Below are positions 9,508 to 18,909 of a stretch of 64,000 nucleotides of DNA, piece by piece. The notes below the pieces were generated by a model, which was not told the origin of the DNA, did no database searches, and was given only the letters and a program-made list of their open reading frames with translations. Each line of letters starts with the position of its first letter. Position 1 is the first letter of the stretch. The stretch lies in the NCBI RefSeq assembly GCF_000152625.1, contig NZ_CH724156.1:1484966-1548965 (forward strand), in the 5' to 3' direction. Both the position numbers and the translations under genes were made by a program. This DNA comes from Roseovarius nubinhibens ISM. Its GTDB lineage: Bacteria > Pseudomonadota > Alphaproteobacteria > Rhodobacterales > Rhodobacteraceae.

Positions 9508-10503
9508 ATGAACAAGACGAGCGCAATCGGGGCAACCGCCCTTGTTATCGGGCTGGGCGCTGCCTTTGTCGGCGGCACGAACGGAGTGGCACAGGCCGCT
9601 GAAGAGGTGAGCAGCACAAGTGAAGCGACCGCTGAAGCAACGGCTGAGACCTCGACGGAAAGCACCGTCGAGGCGGTGACCGGCGCGGTGGTTGAGGCCG
9701 CAGAGAGCGCGACCGAGACCGTGACCGAAGCCGCCAGCGAGGCCGCCGAGGCGGCGGGCGACGCGGTGGAGAGCGCCGTAGAGGCAGTGACCGGGACCGA
9801 GGCGGAGGCCACGACAGAGGAAGCTGCGACCGAAGAGGCGGCGTCCGAAGAAGCGACCACAGAGGGTGCCACCGCCGAGGCAGAGGCGAGCGCAGAGGCC
9901 AGCACTGAGGCGAGCACAGAGGCCAGCACCGAGACCGAAGCCACCGCCACGGCGGACGAGGCCGAGACCGATGAGAACGGCATCGTCGAAATGGTGCTTG
10001 GCAATGAAGACGCCAAGGTGACGGTGATGGAATACGCCTCCTTCACCTGCCCGCATTGCGCCAGCTTCCACGAAAACCAGTTCAAGCAGCTCAAGGCCGA
10101 TTACATCGACACCGGCAAGATCCGTTTCGTCTATCGGGACGTCTATTTCGACCGCTACGGTCTCTGGGCCGCGATGGTCGCGCGCTGTGAAGGGCCGTCG
10201 AAATTCTTTGGCATTTCCAATCTTCTCTACGAGCAGCAGCGCGAGTGGATGGACACGCAAGACCCGGTCAAGACCTCGGAGAACCTGCGCCGTCTGGGCC
10301 GGATTGCCGGGCTTGATGGCGACAAGCTCACCGCCTGTCTCGAAGATGAGGACAAGGCGCGGGCGCTGGTGTCCTGGTGGCAGGAAAACAGCGAGGCGGA
10401 TGACATCAGCTCGACCCCGACGCTGCTCATCAATGGCGAGTCGCATGGCAACATGAACTATGCCGACCTCAAAGAGCTCATCGAGGCGGAGCTGGCCGAA
10501 TGA
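9508..10503 (+). CDS. DsbA-family thiol oxidoreductase with acidic low-complexity linker
   Basis: A 331-residue exported protein. Residues 1-30 form a signal peptide ending near AQAA. Residues 31-155 are almost only A, E, T, S and V, in short quasi-repeats. From about 160 a thioredoxin/DsbA domain follows, with CPHC at 181-184 (FTCPHCASF) and a cis-Pro-type SSTPTLLINGE loop near the C-terminus. By family it should oxidise or isomerise disulfides in the periplasm. The linker more than half doubles the usual ~210-residue length and is strongly acidic. It lies 16 bases after the DciA-like gene and overlaps the next gene by 4 bases. Confidence 0.88.
   Translation: MNKTSAIGATALVIGLGAAFVGGTNGVAQAAEEVSSTSEATAEATAETSTESTVEAVTGAVVEAAESATETVTEAASEAAEAAGDAVESAVEAVTGTEAEATTEEAATEEAASEEATTEGATAEAEASAEASTEASTEASTETEATATADEAETDENGIVEMVLGNEDAKVTVMEYASFTCPHCASFHENQFKQLKADYIDTGKIRFVYRDVYFDRYGLWAAMVARCEGPSKFFGISNLLYEQQREWMDTQDPVKTSENLRRLGRIAGLDGDKLTACLEDEDKARALVSWWQENSEADDISSTPTLLINGESHGNMNYADLKELIEAELAE
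9883..9930 (+). repeat. Four 12-bp in-frame coding repeats (EAS[A/T] units)
   Basis: Four consecutive 12-bp units, GAGGCSAGCRCN to GAGGCCAGCACC, encode EASA-EAST-EAST-EAST within the DsbA-like linker. Because the unit length is a multiple of three, gain or loss of copies would keep the frame, so length variation between strains is plausible. Confidence 0.75.
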
Positions 10504-11606
10504 CCAGCCCGCTGGATGGTTTGAAAGTCATTGAACTGGCACGCATTCTGGCCGGCCCCTGGGCCGGTCAGACGCTGTCGGATCTGGGCGCGGATGTGAT
10601 CAAGGTCGAGAGCCCGGCGGGGGATGACACCCGCAATTGGGGCCCGCCCTTTATCGAGCGTGAGGACGACCGCAGCGCCGCCTATTTCCACGGCTGCAAC
10701 CGGGGCAAGACCAGCGTTGCGGTGGATTTCCGCACCGAAGAGGGCCAGGCTCAGGTCCGCGAGATGGTCCGCGACGCCGATATTCTCATCGAGAATTTCA
10801 AGGTCGGCGGGCTCGAGAAATACGGGCTCGACTATGCCAGCCTGCGCGAAATCAACCCGCGGCTGATCTATTGTTCGATCACCGGCTTTGGGCAGGATGG
10901 GCCTTATGCGCATCGTGCGGGCTATGATTACATCATTCAGGGCATGTCTGGGCTGATGTCGATCACCGGCGATCCGGCGGGGCAGCCGCAGAAGGTTGGC
11001 GTGGCGATCACCGATGTCTTTACCGGGGTCTATGCCACCACCGCGATCCTTGCCGCGCTGCATCAGCGTGAGCGCACCGGCGAGGGGCAACAGATCGATA
11101 TGGCGCTGCTCGATGTGGCGGTGGCGGTCACGGCCAATCAGGCGATGAACTACCTGTCCACCGGCGATGCGCCGCAGCGGATGGGCAATTATCATCCCAA
11201 CCTGTCGCCCTATCAGGTGTTCGACTGCTCGGACGGGCATATCATCATCGCCACCGGAAATGACCCGCAATATCAACGGCTTTGCGACCTTTTGGGCCTG
11301 CCCGAGCTGGCGCAGGCGCCGGAATACCTCACCAATGCCGACCGGGTGAAGAACCGCGAGGCGCTGACCGCGCGGCTCAATGCCGCCTCGGCGCGCTATA
11401 GCAAGGCGGCGCTTCTGGCGGCCTGCGAGGCGCAGGGCGTGCCGGCGGGGCCGATCAACGATATGGACGAGGTGTTTGCCGACCCGCAAGTGCAGGCCCG
11501 TGGCATGCGCATCGACCCCGAAGGGGTGCCCGGCGTGCGGGCGCCGATGAGCTTTTCGGCGGCCGAGCTCAAGCTCGACCGGGCGTCGCCGAAGCTCGGC
11601 AAATAA
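10500..11606 (+). CDS. CaiB/BaiF-family CoA-transferase (class III)
   Basis: A 368-residue protein with the class III CoA-transferase fold. It opens with LDGLKVIELARILAGPWAGQ and contains GADVIKVESPAGDD. D172 in ITDVFTG sits at the position of the catalytic aspartate that carries the acyl anhydride. The family moves CoA between organic acids such as carnitine, oxalate or succinate; the substrate cannot be read from sequence. It overlaps the DsbA-like gene as ATGA, suggesting shared transcription without a clear functional link. A terminator follows 33 bases after the stop. Confidence 0.9.
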   Translation: MTSPLDGLKVIELARILAGPWAGQTLSDLGADVIKVESPAGDDTRNWGPPFIEREDDRSAAYFHGCNRGKTSVAVDFRTEEGQAQVREMVRDADILIENFKVGGLEKYGLDYASLREINPRLIYCSITGFGQDGPYAHRAGYDYIIQGMSGLMSITGDPAGQPQKVGVAITDVFTGVYATTAILAALHQRERTGEGQQIDMALLDVAVAVTANQAMNYLSTGDAPQRMGNYHPNLSPYQVFDCSDGHIIIATGNDPQYQRLCDLLGLPELAQAPEYLTNADRVKNREALTARLNAASARYSKAALLAACEAQGVPAGPINDMDEVFADPQVQARGMRIDPEGVPGVRAPMSFSAAELKLDRASPKLGK

Positions 11607-11639
11607 CAGAGACTAATTCAGCCGAAAACGTGCAAAAAA

Positions 11640-11662
11640 GGGGCGGGAGGACCGCCCCTTTT
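11640..11662. terminator. Bidirectional rho-independent terminator
   Basis: A 7-bp stem, GGGGCGG (11640-11646) and CCGCCCC (11652-11658), with loop GAGGA, is preceded by a run of A and followed by four T. It can therefore end transcripts on both strands. It separates the convergent CoA-transferase and aminotransferase genes. Confidence 0.85.
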
Positions 11663-11669
11663 CATATGT

Positions 11670-11708
11670 TCGGTATCGCGTCGGTAAAGCGACGGTATCG
11701 CGTCAGTC
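11670..11708 (-). repeat. 39-bp TACCG repeat, copy 1
   Basis: Read on the minus strand this 39-bp block aligns without gaps to blocks at 50611-50649 and 60728-60766, with five mismatches to the latter. It carries three TACCG cores spaced 11 bases apart after a CGCGA box. It begins in the last codon and stop (GAC TGA) of the minus-strand aminotransferase gene and runs downstream from it. Confidence 0.75.
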
Positions 11709-12968
11709 CAGCAAATCCTTGATCACCGAGAGCAGCTGGGCCACTTCGGCCTCGGTGTTGTAGTGGCAGAGCGAGATGCGGATCGCGTCGGGCAGGCCGA
11801 GCGGGTCGAGCACATTGCCGCTGTAATGGTCGGCCTTGCGGGTGTGGGTGCGAATGCCGTTCTCGTTGAGCCGGGTCACCACCTCGGGCGAGGGGATGCC
11901 GTCGATGGCGATGCAGACCAGCCCTTCGCGGGCGGCGTTGTCGGCGCCGCCGATGATCGTCACGCGCTCCATCTCGGCGAGGCCGGGCAGGTTGCCGGTG
12001 CCGTGGATCATCGCGTTGGTGAGATGGGTTTCATAGTCGTGGATGGCGCGGCCGGCGGCCTCGATCCGGGCGCGGGGGTCGGTCTCGTCCGAGACCTCGC
12101 CGCCGAGCCAGTCGAAATAGGCCACCACATCGGACATGGTCGCATAGGAGCCGGTGTCGCGGGTGCCGAACTCCCACCCCGTGGCGGGCGCGTCGATCAG
12201 CATGTCATGCGGCATGGTCGACAGCCGATCGGAAATCCAGGCGATGCCATAGCCGTGACGGGCAAAGACCTTGTAGGGCGAGATCGCATAGCCATCGACG
12301 CCATAGCTGTCGATGTCGAGCTGACCATGGGCGGCGTGTTGAATGCCGTCGACGATGATGATCGCCTCGGGGGCCACATCGCGGATCGCGGCGGCGATAC
12401 CGGCCACATCCATGCCCATGCCGGTGACCGGCGAGGCGTGCAGGATGGTGGCGACGCGCACGTCGGGGGTCAGGTGTTCGCGATAGGCCTCGGCGGTGAC
12501 GATGCCAGTGGCGTCATCATGGGGCACGTTGACATAGTCGAGACCGGCAATCTCGGCCCAGCGCCGGGCGGCGCTGCGCGAGGCGGGGTGTTCGATGGAG
12601 GAGCCGATGATCTTGGCGCCTTTGGGCGCGTTGACACAGGCGGTGCGGATCATCCGAAACAAAAGCTCGGTGCCGGATTCGCCGGCAAAGAACTGACCCG
12701 AAGAGGTGTTCATCAGCACCGACATATCGGCGCGGGCGCGGTTGATCACATCGACGAGCGCGTGGCTTGCCGGGTTGTCGCGGCCCTGGTTGTCGGGGAT
12801 GGCGGCAAAGCGTGCCGACGTGTCCACCACCGATTTGAGGGTCAGCGCCCCGCCGGCGTTTTCAAAAAAGACGCGCGGGCCCTGAAACGGGCAGCTGTCG
12901 ACATGGGCAAAGCGATCGCGGATCGCGGCAAGAAGCTCGGGGCGGGTCTGGATCATTCGGTACACCAT
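11703..12968 (-). CDS. Class V aminotransferase / cysteine-desulfurase-like PLP enzyme
   Basis: A 421-residue fold-type I PLP enzyme. DGIQHAAHG holds the cofactor-binding aspartate, and the lysine in SPYKVFARHGYG is the expected Schiff-base residue. The family includes cysteine desulfurases and other lyases or transaminases. No flanking iron-sulfur assembly gene is present, so a Suf/Isc role is not supported and the substrate is unknown. The start is uncertain: ATG at 12968 or 12956, or TTG at 12977, none with a good ribosome site. A TACCG repeat overlaps its stop. Confidence 0.85.
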   Translation of the reverse strand: MVYRMIQTRPELLAAIRDRFAHVDSCPFQGPRVFFENAGGALTLKSVVDTSARFAAIPDNQGRDNPASHALVDVINRARADMSVLMNTSSGQFFAGESGTELLFRMIRTACVNAPKGAKIIGSSIEHPASRSAARRWAEIAGLDYVNVPHDDATGIVTAEAYREHLTPDVRVATILHASPVTGMGMDVAGIAAAIRDVAPEAIIIVDGIQHAAHGQLDIDSYGVDGYAISPYKVFARHGYGIAWISDRLSTMPHDMLIDAPATGWEFGTRDTGSYATMSDVVAYFDWLGGEVSDETDPRARIEAAGRAIHDYETHLTNAMIHGTGNLPGLAEMERVTIIGGADNAAREGLVCIAIDGIPSPEVVTRLNENGIRTHTRKADHYSGNVLDPLGLPDAIRISLCHYNTEAEVAQLLSVIKDLLD

Positions 12969-13037
12969 TGTATGCAATGAAGGTTAGGGACGGGTTACGC
13001 CCGGATTTGGATTGGCGCAATGGCCAAAGTGTTACTG

Positions 13038-14030
13038 TTACAATCCGAGCCGGTCGAGGGCGGCAAGGAGCGGCGCGCTGTCGGCGATCTCGAGCCGCAC
13101 GGGCAGGGTGATCACCTTTTGCCGGAACTCGCGCGGAAGGCGCACGGCGTCTTTTTCCGTGGTGACAAGCTGGGCGCCGAGCATCCGCGCCTCGCCTTCG
13201 AGCCGCGACATCAGCGCGGGCGTCAGCGGCTGGTGATCGGCGAGCGCCTCGGCCCGGACCAGATCGGCCCCGGCGGCGCGCAGCGTGTTGAAGAATTTCT
13301 CCGGGTTGCCGATCCCGGCAAAGGCGAGCGCCCGTGTGTCCGACCAATCCATCCCGGTCTGCAGCGGGGTGAGCGCGCCGGTGAGATGCGGCAGGGCGAG
13401 GACATGACCCCAGTCGTGGGCGAACTGCGCCTGCGCCTTTTGCGGCCCGATGGAGAGCAGAAGATCGGCGCGGGCGAGACCGGTCGTCACCGGTTCGCGC
13501 AGAGGCCCGGCGGGCAGGCAGCGGCCATTGCCGAAACCGCGCGTCGCATCGACCACGATGAGCGACAGATCCTTGGCGAGATCGGGGTTTTGAAACCCGT
13601 CATCCATCACGATGGCCTCGGCCCCGGCGGCGACGGCGGCGCGCGCCCCTTCGGCGCGGTCGCGGGCGACCCAGGTGGGGGCAAAGGCCGCGATCAAGAG
13701 CGGCTCGTCCCCGGTGTCCTCGGCGCTGTGGCCGCGTTCATCGACGGCGACCGGCCCGGTGAGCCGCCCGCCATGGCCGCGCGACACCACATGGGCGGTG
13801 ATGCCTCGGGCGGTGAGCATCTGCACCAGCGCGATCACGGTCGGCGTCTTGCCGGTGCCGCCCGCGTTGAGATTGCCGACGCAGATCACCGGCACCGGCG
13901 CGCGGTAGGCGGCGGGACGGGCGACGCGCCGCGCGGTGGCGCGGGCATAGAGCGCGCCCAAGGGCGACAGGAGCCGCGCGGTGAGACCGGGGGCCTCGGG
14001 CGGATGGGTCCAGAAGCCCGGCGCGCGCAT
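13038..14030 (-). CDS. lpxK: Tetraacyldisaccharide 4'-kinase LpxK
   Basis: A 330-residue protein with a membrane-associated N-terminal helix and the P-loop [14 protein letters not shown] (GGTGKT at 57-62), the hallmark of LpxK. It phosphorylates the 4' position of the lipid A precursor at the inner membrane. Its start codon overlaps the waaA stop by one base (TGATG), so the two Kdo-lipid A steps are translationally coupled. The length matches the family. Confidence 0.95.
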   Translation of the reverse strand: MRAPGFWTHPPEAPGLTARLLSPLGALYARATARRVARPAAYRAPVPVICVGNLNAGGTGKTPTVIALVQMLTARGITAHVVSRGHGGRLTGPVAVDERGHSAEDTGDEPLLIAAFAPTWVARDRAEGARAAVAAGAEAIVMDDGFQNPDLAKDLSLIVVDATRGFGNGRCLPAGPLREPVTTGLARADLLLSIGPQKAQAQFAHDWGHVLALPHLTGALTPLQTGMDWSDTRALAFAGIGNPEKFFNTLRAAGADLVRAEALADHQPLTPALMSRLEGEARMLGAQLVTTEKDAVRLPREFRQKVITLPVRLEIADSAPLLAALDRLGL

Positions 14031-15253
14031 CAGACCGCCTCGAGCACGTCGAGCGTGTCCTGCACCAGATCGAGAATGCGGTCGGTGACCTCGGCCCCGA
14101 GCGAGGCCACGTCCCAGGCGGCATGGGCCATGGCGGCGGATTGATCCGGTGCGATGAGCCGTTTCAGCGCGGCGGCGAGCGTGTCCTCGTCGCGCACGAT
14201 CCGCGCCGCGCCCGCCCCGGCATAGCGTTTGTAGGAGGTGAGGTAGCGGCTCACATTCGGGCCATAGAGAATGGCGGAGCCATGGGCGGCGGGTTCATTC
14301 GGGTCCTGGCCGCCATAGCCGGGCTTGAGCGAGCTGCACATCATCGACACCGACGCCAGCCGATACCAGAGCCCCATGTCGCCATGGGTGTCGCCAAGGA
14401 GGATCTGGGTGGTTTCCTCGGGGAGCGTGCCTTCGGACCAGCGGGTGAACTCGTAGCCCTCGGAGTGCAGACGGGCGGCGAATTCGGGCCCGTCGGCCTC
14501 TTTGTCGGGCACCAGGATCAGCAAGAGCCGGTGGGTCATCCGGCTCACCTGACGGTGGGCGGCGAGGATGATGTCGAGCTCTTCGGCCTGCGCCATGGCG
14601 GCGAGCCAGACCGGGCGGGTCTTGAGCAGGTCGGAGAGCTCTTGCCGCTCTTCCTCGTTGCAGGGCAGCGGCAGCGTGCCCTCCTGAAAGATGCCGGTGA
14701 CGGCGATCTCCGTGTCGCGCACCCCGAGGCGGCGCAGCGCGGTCACGGTTTCAGTATTCTGCACGAGGATCATCGAAAAGCTGTTGAGCAGGGCGCGCGG
14801 CATGTCCGGGAACCAGCGCCAGCCGGGTTTGACGATGCCCTCTTCATTGGCGTCGACGAGAAACATCGGCAGATCGGCATTGGCGGCGCAATTCAGGATC
14901 GCCGGTTGCAGATCGCCGCCGGTCCAGAGGCAGAGCTCGGGCATCCAATGGTCGATGAAGGCCTCGCCATTGGCCACCGTATCCTCGGGCAGCACCTCGC
15001 GGATGAGGCAGGAGGCGGAGAGCGGGATATCGGCCATCGAGGCGGGCGTCGTCAGCAGGAGCGTGAGATCGGGGCGCATCTGGGCCAGCCGCGCCGCCAG
15101 TTGCACAAGCGCATGGGCGTGGTCGATATTGCTGGCGTGACCCCAGATCAATTCCCCCGCCGGCCGTTCGGCCTCGGTGGCATAGACCGGCTGGCCATTG
15201 CCGCGCCGGGTGAGCGCGAGATAGGCCGACAGGCTCAGGGATCGGGGCGCCAT
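14030..15253 (-). CDS. waaA: 3-deoxy-D-manno-octulosonic acid transferase (Kdo transferase)
   Basis: A 407-residue GT30-type glycosyltransferase with a short N-terminal hydrophobic anchor ([10 protein letters not shown]). The [10 protein letters not shown] segment and the C-terminal [18 protein letters not shown] nucleotide-sugar binding stretch are characteristic. It adds Kdo to lipid IVA. The ATG at 15253 was chosen because AAGG precedes it and it falls 10 bases after the DUF4170 stop; an upstream ATG at 15304 would overlap that gene. lpxK follows with a one-base overlap, making one lipid A operon. Confidence 0.93.
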   Translation of the reverse strand: MAPRSLSLSAYLALTRRGNGQPVYATEAERPAGELIWGHASNIDHAHALVQLAARLAQMRPDLTLLLTTPASMADIPLSASCLIREVLPEDTVANGEAFIDHWMPELCLWTGGDLQPAILNCAANADLPMFLVDANEEGIVKPGWRWFPDMPRALLNSFSMILVQNTETVTALRRLGVRDTEIAVTGIFQEGTLPLPCNEEERQELSDLLKTRPVWLAAMAQAEELDIILAAHRQVSRMTHRLLLILVPDKEADGPEFAARLHSEGYEFTRWSEGTLPEETTQILLGDTHGDMGLWYRLASVSMMCSSLKPGYGGQDPNEPAAHGSAILYGPNVSRYLTSYKRYAGAGAARIVRDEDTLAAALKRLIAPDQSAAMAHAAWDVASLGAEVTDRILDLVQDTLDVLEAV

Positions 15254-15263
15254 CGCGCGCGCC

Positions 15264-15506
15264 TTAGCCGAGTTCCTCGGTGGGCGAGGCGGGGGTGGTT
15301 TCATCCCGCAGCCGGTGCAGATGGGCGATGAAATAGCGCATATGGGCGTTGTCGACGGTGCGCTGGGCCTCGGATTTCCAGGCGTTATAGGCGGTCTCGT
15401 AATTCGGGAAGATGCCGACGATATGCAGGTCGTTCACATCCTTGAAAACGGTCTTGGTCGGGTCGGACAGCTCACCGCCGAAAACGAGGTGCAGGCGTTG
15501 TGTCAT
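15264..15506 (-). CDS. DUF4170 domain protein
   Basis: A small 80-residue protein with the core MTQRLHLVFGGEL and a central IVGIFPNYETAYNAWK stretch, matching DUF4170. The domain is found next to waaA in many alphaproteobacteria, as here. Its biochemical role is not established; co-occurrence with Kdo transfer suggests a part in envelope synthesis. It is the first gene of the DUF4170-waaA-lpxK unit and is divergent from the glutamine amidotransferase gene. Confidence 0.85.
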   Translation of the reverse strand: MTQRLHLVFGGELSDPTKTVFKDVNDLHIVGIFPNYETAYNAWKSEAQRTVDNAHMRYFIAHLHRLRDETTPASPTEELG

Positions 15507-15670
15507 GGTCGTGATCCACTCATGGTTCTGGTCGTGTTTGAGGTCGCGCGCACCCTATTCCTTTGCGGGGCTGCGTCAAGCATGGCACGGTTGCGGGCGA
15601 TTTCCCATTGGAACCCGGGGCCCATTCGGGGCATTTTGGATGGCATTCGACCCAGATCAGGACCGACCCG

Positions 15671-16411
15671 ATGACCAAGCCCTTTCTCATCTTGCAGCTG
15701 CGCCCCGAAACCGAGGCGTCGGATGATGAGTTCGCGGCCTTTCTTGCCAAGGGCGGGCTGGAGCCGGGCGAGGTGCGGCGCATCCGGCTCGATCAGGAGG
15801 CGATCCCCGAGGATCTGACGCTCGACGATCTGAGCGGGGTGATCGTCGGTGGCGGCCCCGGCTGTGTGAGCGATGCGCCCGAGGAGAAAACGGCGCAGGA
15901 GGCGCGGATCGAGGCGGCGGTGCTGGGGCTGATGCCGCAGGTGACGGCGCGGGATTTTCCCTTTCTTGGCTGCTGCTATGGCATCGGTATCTTGGGCGCG
16001 CATCTCGGGGCCGAGGTCGGCAAGGGCCGCTATGGCGAGCCGGTGGGCACCGCCGATTGTCGGGTGACGGAGGCCGGGCAAGACGATCCGCTGCTCGATC
16101 AGGTGCCCGAGAGCTTTGCCGCCTTTGTCGGCCACAAGGAGGCGCTGCATGTGTTGCCCGAGGGCTGTACCCATCTGGTGGCCTCGGACAGCTGCCCCTA
16201 TCAGATGGTGCGCCATGGGCAACATGTCTATGCGACCCAATTCCACCCCGAAGCCGATGGCGCGGGGTTCGAGACGCGGATCCGGATTTACCGCAACAAG
16301 GGCTATTTCCCGCCCGAGACGGCGGAGGATCTGATCGCCATGTGCCGCGCCGCTGAGGTGCGCGCGCCGGAGGTGATCTTGCGCAATTTCGTCAATCGCT
16401 ACCGGCGTTAA
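15671..16411 (+). CDS. Class I glutamine amidotransferase-like protein
   Basis: A 246-residue protein with a complete class I amidotransferase triad: nucleophile C102 in FLGCCYGIGILG and H192/E194 in ATQFHPEAD. It resembles the stand-alone GMP-synthase-like amidotransferases (GuaA N-domain homologues) rather than a synthase, since no synthetase domain follows. It may hydrolyse glutamine or a gamma-glutamyl compound; the acceptor is unknown. The ATG at 15671 starts just before the first beta strand (KPFLILQLRP). It is convergent with a LysR gene only 17 bases downstream. Confidence 0.85.
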   Translation: MTKPFLILQLRPETEASDDEFAAFLAKGGLEPGEVRRIRLDQEAIPEDLTLDDLSGVIVGGGPGCVSDAPEEKTAQEARIEAAVLGLMPQVTARDFPFLGCCYGIGILGAHLGAEVGKGRYGEPVGTADCRVTEAGQDDPLLDQVPESFAAFVGHKEALHVLPEGCTHLVASDSCPYQMVRHGQHVYATQFHPEADGAGFETRIRIYRNKGYFPPETAEDLIAMCRAAEVRAPEVILRNFVNRYRR

Positions 16412-16428
16412 GCCCCGATCGCTGCGCC

Positions 16429-17244
16429 CTAGCCTGTAAGCCATGGGAAGAGCTCGACGCTCGGTTTGCGCCAGCTGAGATGGGTCTGGCGCTGAAATTC
16501 GGGCGAGCCGGGGATCTCAAAGAGCGTGCGGCGGTCGAGATAGGGCCGGGCCAGCGCCTCGGGCAGATAGGCGGAGCCGCCATGGTCGATGAGCTGGGCG
16601 AGCGCCCGAGACGGGGTGTTGAAGCTCAGATTGGCGGTGTTGTCCTGTGGCCAGGCCTCGGTGTGGCGGGCGCGAAAGCCGGGGCCGTAATCGACAAAGA
16701 CGTAATCCGGGTCCCAGTCGCAGGTGTCGCGCGGCTGGCTTGCCACCTGGATCAGCCGTTCACTGGCAAAGAGCCGCGTGCCGAGATCGCCGCCGCTCAG
16801 CGGTTCGGGCAAGAGCGCCGCATCCGACAGCCCGCTTTGCAGCCAGCGCGCGGCATCCGAGGCAAGGCCTGACCAGATTTCAAACGCGGTGCCGGGATGG
16901 GCGGCGCGCAGATCGGCGACCCAAGGTGCCGCCAGCCCTTGCCAGAGACCGGGGCCCACGACCAGCGAGCAGAGCCGCGACATGCCGCGCGGCAGGCTGA
17001 CGCGGGCGCGCGCCACCTCCCAGCTTTGCCAGATCAGTTCTGCCTGTTTGAGAAAGGCAAACCCGGCCTTGGTCAGTTCGGCCCCTTTGCGCGAGCGGAT
17101 GAGAACCCGCGCGCCAAGCTGCGCCTCGAGCGCGTCGAGACGGGCCGTCACCGCCGATTGCGTCACGTTGAGCTCTTCGGCGGCGCGGTTGAGATTGCCG
17201 CAGCGATACACGGCAAGGAAGGTCTGAATTGCGGCGATGTTCAT
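16429..17244 (-). CDS. LysR-family regulator divergent from flavin monooxygenase cassette
   Basis: A 271-residue LysR protein. The HTH lies at its very N-terminus (IQTFLAVYRCGNLNRAAEELNVTQSAV is the family pattern, residues 5-31), followed by a shortened effector domain. The ATG at 17244 was chosen because conservation starts there; the frame is open for 35 more codons across the AT-rich promoter region. It is divergent from the LLM-type monooxygenase operon at 17377, with a palindromic site between them, and is likely its regulator. Confidence 0.9.
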   Translation of the reverse strand: MNIAAIQTFLAVYRCGNLNRAAEELNVTQSAVTARLDALEAQLGARVLIRSRKGAELTKAGFAFLKQAELIWQSWEVARARVSLPRGMSRLCSLVVGPGLWQGLAAPWVADLRAAHPGTAFEIWSGLASDAARWLQSGLSDAALLPEPLSGGDLGTRLFASERLIQVASQPRDTCDWDPDYVFVDYGPGFRARHTEAWPQDNTANLSFNTPSRALAQLIDHGGSAYLPEALARPYLDRRTLFEIPGSPEFQRQTHLSWRKPSVELFPWLTG

Positions 17245-17253
17245 GGGATATAG

Positions 17254-17278
17254 ATGCAAGATTTTTGAATTATTGCAT
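17254..17278. promoter_or_regulatory. Candidate LysR operator, ATGCAA-N13-TTGCAT
   Basis: A perfect interrupted palindrome, ATGCAA (17254-17259) and TTGCAT (17273-17278), lies in an unusually AT-rich gap between the divergent LysR and monooxygenase genes. A third ATGCAA half-site follows at 17299, inside the small inverted repeat GAATGCAAAATTC (17297-17309). The two-site layout fits LysR recognition and activation sites; this is inference. Confidence 0.6.
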
Positions 17279-17376
17279 AGAATAAATCCGTTATCCGAAT
17301 GCAAAATTCTGTGCCAGAGTGACCGGGACAGAGCCGCAAGACCGCGCATTCAGACAGAGCACTCGGGGGACGACCC

Positions 17377-18417
17377 ATGAAATTCAGCATTCAGCTTTCG
17401 GCGGATTACCCGGACAAGAGCTATGGCGGCGACCGGGTCTATGCCGATATGCTCGAGCAGGCGGTGCTTGCCGATCGGCTGGGGTTCGATGCGGTGTCGG
17501 TGACGGAACACCACCTGATCAACAGCCTGATGATGCCTGCGCCGCTCACCTTTGCGACCAAGATCGCGGCGATGACCGAGCGCGTCAAAATCATGACCTC
17601 GGTGGTGGTGCTGCCGCTGCATGACATGCGGGTTTACGCGGGCGAAGTGGTGGTGGCGGATATTTTCACCGAAGGGCGGCTCATGCTTGGGGTGGGGCGC
17701 GGCGCCTTTGCCTATGAGATGGACCGGATGGGCGTGCCGATGGCCGAGACCCGCGCCCGGTTCGACGAATCCCTCGATGTGCTGCAGGCGCTGTTGAGCC
17801 GCGAAGAGGTGTCCTGGGATGGCGAGTATTACCAGTTCGAGCCGATCACCATCATGCCGCGCCCGGTGCGTGACATTCAGATGATGATGGCGGTGCTCAA
17901 CCCCGAGGGCATTTACCATTGCACGAAACGCGGCTTTCACATCCAGACGACGCCGCTCTCGGGCGATGCCCAATTGCTGCGCGATCAGGTGTCGGGATTC
18001 ACCCGCGCCCGCGACGAGATGGGCGAGGCCGGGGCGCATCTCACGCTCACCCTGTCGCGGGTCGGGCAGGTGGCGCGCAGTGCGGATGAGGCGCGGCGCA
18101 AGCTCGAGGCGGCGCATCGCTATTACGGGCGGTTCGACAATGTCTTTACCGGGCCGGGCGAGGTTAGCCATGGCATGATCCGCGAGCTGCCCTGCAAGAC
18201 GCCCATCGCAGAATTGGGCGAGGCGCTCATTATCTGTAGCCCGCAGGAAATGGTCGATAAACTCGGCCCTTATGCCGAAATGGGGGTCGATCGGGTGATC
18301 CTGAACCCCAATTTCGGGCTTGAGGCCCGTGAAGCACTGGACACGATAGCCTGTTTCGCCGAAGAAGTGATGCCTCATTTCACCACGGGCGAAACAGGAG
18401 CGCAGGCAGCAGAATGA
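17377..18417 (+). CDS. LLM-class flavin-dependent monooxygenase
   Basis: A 346-residue bacterial-luciferase-like TIM-barrel protein. It shows the SVTEHHLINSL segment and the LMLGVGRGAFAYE loop typical of reduced-flavin monooxygenases. Such enzymes take FMNH2 from a separate reductase, which is encoded by the next gene with a 4-base overlap. The substrate is unknown. With the tautomerase and hydrolase that follow, it likely opens an oxidative degradation route. A LysR gene and palindromic operator precede it. Confidence 0.9.
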   Translation: MKFSIQLSADYPDKSYGGDRVYADMLEQAVLADRLGFDAVSVTEHHLINSLMMPAPLTFATKIAAMTERVKIMTSVVVLPLHDMRVYAGEVVVADIFTEGRLMLGVGRGAFAYEMDRMGVPMAETRARFDESLDVLQALLSREEVSWDGEYYQFEPITIMPRPVRDIQMMMAVLNPEGIYHCTKRGFHIQTTPLSGDAQLLRDQVSGFTRARDEMGEAGAHLTLTLSRVGQVARSADEARRKLEAAHRYYGRFDNVFTGPGEVSHGMIRELPCKTPIAELGEALIICSPQEMVDKLGPYAEMGVDRVILNPNFGLEAREALDTIACFAEEVMPHFTTGETGAQAAE

Positions 18418-18905
18418 GCGATCATCGACAGAATTTCATCGACGCCATGCGGCAGGTCGCCTCGACCGTGACCGTTGTGACCACCGATGGCCCGGCGGGC
18501 CAGATGGGGGCCACCGTCAGCGCCTTCAGCTCGCTTTCGGCCGATCCGCCTTCGGTTCTGGTCTGTCTCAAGGCGGATTCGCGGATTGCCCAGGCGGTGC
18601 GCGACAATGGCACGTTTTGCGTCAATATCCTGTCGGAAGGGGCGGTCGAGATTGCCCAGCGCTTTGCCGGGGCGTTTGACCGCGACAATCCCGACCGGTT
18701 TGACGGGCTCGACGTGAATATCACCGAGTTCGGCCCGACCCTGCCGCGCGCGACCTCGTTCACCTGCACCCTGCGGCACCGCCATGTGCATGGCAGCCAT
18801 GCCATCTGCATCGGCGATGTGACCGGAATTTCCAACGCGGGCGAAAAGCCCCTGACCTATCTGAGCGGCGCCTTTCATATCGTGCGCCCGCAATCCGAGG
18901 AGTGA
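18414..18905 (+). CDS. Flavin reductase (FMN-binding split-barrel, HpaC/RutF-like)
   Basis: A 163-residue split-barrel flavin reductase. It opens with AMRQVASTVTVVTTDGP and has the SAFSSLSADPPSVLVCL flavin-binding stretch of the HpaC/RutF/DIM6 family. It supplies reduced flavin to the preceding LLM-type monooxygenase, forming a two-component system. The overlapping ATGA start supports equal expression. Length is normal for the family. Confidence 0.92.
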   Translation: MSDHRQNFIDAMRQVASTVTVVTTDGPAGQMGATVSAFSSLSADPPSVLVCLKADSRIAQAVRDNGTFCVNILSEGAVEIAQRFAGAFDRDNPDRFDGLDVNITEFGPTLPRATSFTCTLRHRHVHGSHAICIGDVTGISNAGEKPLTYLSGAFHIVRPQSEE

Positions 18906-18909
18906 CCCA

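Noticed and set aside
11703..12968. Assignment as a Suf/Isc cysteine desulfurase.
   Set aside because: No iron-sulfur assembly genes are adjacent, and the active-site cysteine loop of SufS/IscS could not be identified with confidence.
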